DNA of 64,000 bases. Origin: Pholis gunnellus (lineage: Eukaryota > Chordata > Actinopteri > Perciformes > Pholidae). Every line of letters begins with the position of its first letter. Position 1 is the stretch's first letter. Under the pieces are notes generated by a model, which ran no database searches, had not been told where the DNA came from, and was given only the letters and a program-made list of their open reading frames with translations. The stretch covers positions 4,544,476 through 4,608,475 of the forward strand of contig OU342816.1 in the NCBI GenBank assembly GCA_910591455.2, in the 5' to 3' direction. Shown here in pieces: positions 63,208 through 64,000 of the stretch. A program made the position numbers and the translations under genes.

Positions 63208-63312
63208 GTGAGGGTCCTGGGACAGAGGATGTCATCTGTGGACAGATTGTAAAGCCCTCTGAGACAAATTTGTGAATTGTGTCTTTGAGCTATACTAAAT
63301 AAATTGAAATTG
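63208..63312 (+). mobile_element. Retroelement-like repeat, family E, plus orientation
   Basis: GGGTCCTGGGACAGAGGATG, TGGACAGATTGTAAAGCCCT, CTGAGACAAATTTGTGAATT and the tail CTAAATAAATTGAAATTG. It is a truncated copy of the element at 50.8 kb. Confidence 0.65.
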
Positions 63313-63589
63313 TGAGATACAGGACTCCTCTTTTAAACCCACGAGGGGAGTCAGACTCTTTTTAAAAGCTTCCCCAGATGTTTTTTGTGCTCGACCAGTT
63401 TCAAACCACCGCCTACTGCCGGATCGAGCGTCTCTCTTGTGGTTATTGCTGCGGTGTGTTTAGGGCTCTGGAAGTTTTTCCCACATTAAGACAGGCCACA
63501 GGTCTTTGTATAAGATATGTAACATTTCTGGTACTGCAGGCGAGGTGTGTTTGCATTTAGATCCATGTGGCAGCAGTATTATGAATATA

Positions 63590-63690
63590 TGCCACCATGT
63601 AATGCAGGGAAAGTAGTCCGTAGGAGAGCGCTGTCTCCTGGATGAACGATCGCTGTGTGTTGGACTCATCCACCTTCCCCCCCGCCCCCC
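63590..63690 (+). repeat. Family C 3' end fragment
   Basis: GCGCTGTCTCCTGGATGAAC, GATCGCTGTGTGTTGGACTC and ATCCACCTTCCCCCCCGCC carry the closing motif of family C without its TTAGGTTTAGG part. Confidence 0.45.
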
Positions 63691-63809
63691 AGCTGTGTGA
63701 TTTAGTGGTCTTTATACGTCAATATTTATGATATCTACGTGCATATACTGTGCATTATTGCTACGGATGCTGGATGAGACCAGCCTGAACCACAACAACC
63801 CGGGTTCCA

Positions 63810-63826
63810 TTCTCTCTCTCTCTCTT
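63810..63826. repeat. (TC)n microsatellite
   Basis: A short TC run. Confidence 0.85.
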
Positions 63827-64000
63827 CCATTTCTACCCTGTCCTCTGTTAAATAAAAGCAAAGATGCATAGTTTAAAAATCAAAAGAACAAGTGTCGGAG
63901 GATCTTCAGACCCTCACTGGAGCGCTGCACTAGTACCAACAATAAGCCAGTGTTAGTCTGTAACTGATCTGAGCTCAGAGGCGAGCGGGAAAGACTTGGA

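Larger units (their letters stand above)
41175..64000. other. Non-coding sequence downstream of exon 2 (intron 2 of tmem132e)
   Basis: I looked for a continuation of the TMEM132E protein after the FTLR junction and did not recognise one, although a short exon could be missed by eye. Sequence outside the listed repeats (41175-43125, 43286-44619, 45073-46278, 46304-47504, 47858-50664, 50961-52865, 52905-55223, 55711-56603, 56788-59643, 60897-61340, 62557-62740, 62754-63207, 63313-63589, 63827-64000) shows no gene, RNA gene or clear regulatory motif to my eye. Confidence 0.65.

Overview
The window looks like ordinary nuclear DNA of a ray-finned (teleost) fish. It holds one vertebrate-type coding exon with canonical splice sites, very long non-coding flanks, many CA/TC/poly-G microsatellites, and several dispersed repeats of kinds common in fish: a tRNA-like SINE tail, an L2/CR1-type LINE 3' end, TIR-bearing non-autonomous elements and a GTCC-rich minisatellite element. 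I saw no bacterial, viral or organellar gene content.

The only coding sequence I can support is at 40205-41168 on the + strand. It is the large second exon of a TMEM132-family gene, best matching TMEM132E (tmem132e). It encodes about 321 residues of the extracellular N-terminal region of this single-pass membrane protein and is bounded by a pyrimidine-tract/CAG acceptor and a CAG|GTAGGG donor. Exon 1 (signal peptide) and exon 3 were not recognised. If exon 1 lies upstream of the window, intron 1 exceeds 40 kb. Intron 2 runs at least 22.8 kb to the window end unless a short exon was missed.

Layout: 1-40204 is non-coding (intron 1 and/or upstream flank). It carries a repeat fragment at the start, a TIR element with GGTTCT/AGAACC palindromes (4.1-4.5 kb; second copy 18.4-18.7 kb), SINE-like copies in opposite orientation (5.4 and 18.0 kb), a ~740-bp 30-bp-unit minisatellite inside a dispersed element (7.2-8.3 kb), several copies of two further repeat families, and a truncated minus-strand LINE (26.2-26.6 kb). 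The 2.5 kb before the exon are GC- and microsatellite-rich. 41169-64000 is intron 2 or beyond. It holds an inverted pair of AAAGAGAC-repeat elements (44.6 and 47.5 kb), a long near-perfect hairpin (56.6-56.8 kb), a second large minisatellite (28-bp unit, 61.7-62.6 kb), nine-plus homopolymeric G/C tracts across the window, and more repeat fragments.

Nearly all other open reading frames are chance or repeat-derived. The most striking, open in several frames on both strands at 7.2-8.1 kb, arise because the repeat unit is 30 bp (a multiple of three) and free of stops. I found no convincing novel biological system. The most unusual structures are the two minisatellites, the 56.6 kb hairpin and the inverted repeat pair. 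Repeat family assignments rest on my recognition of sequence patterns, not on a database search.
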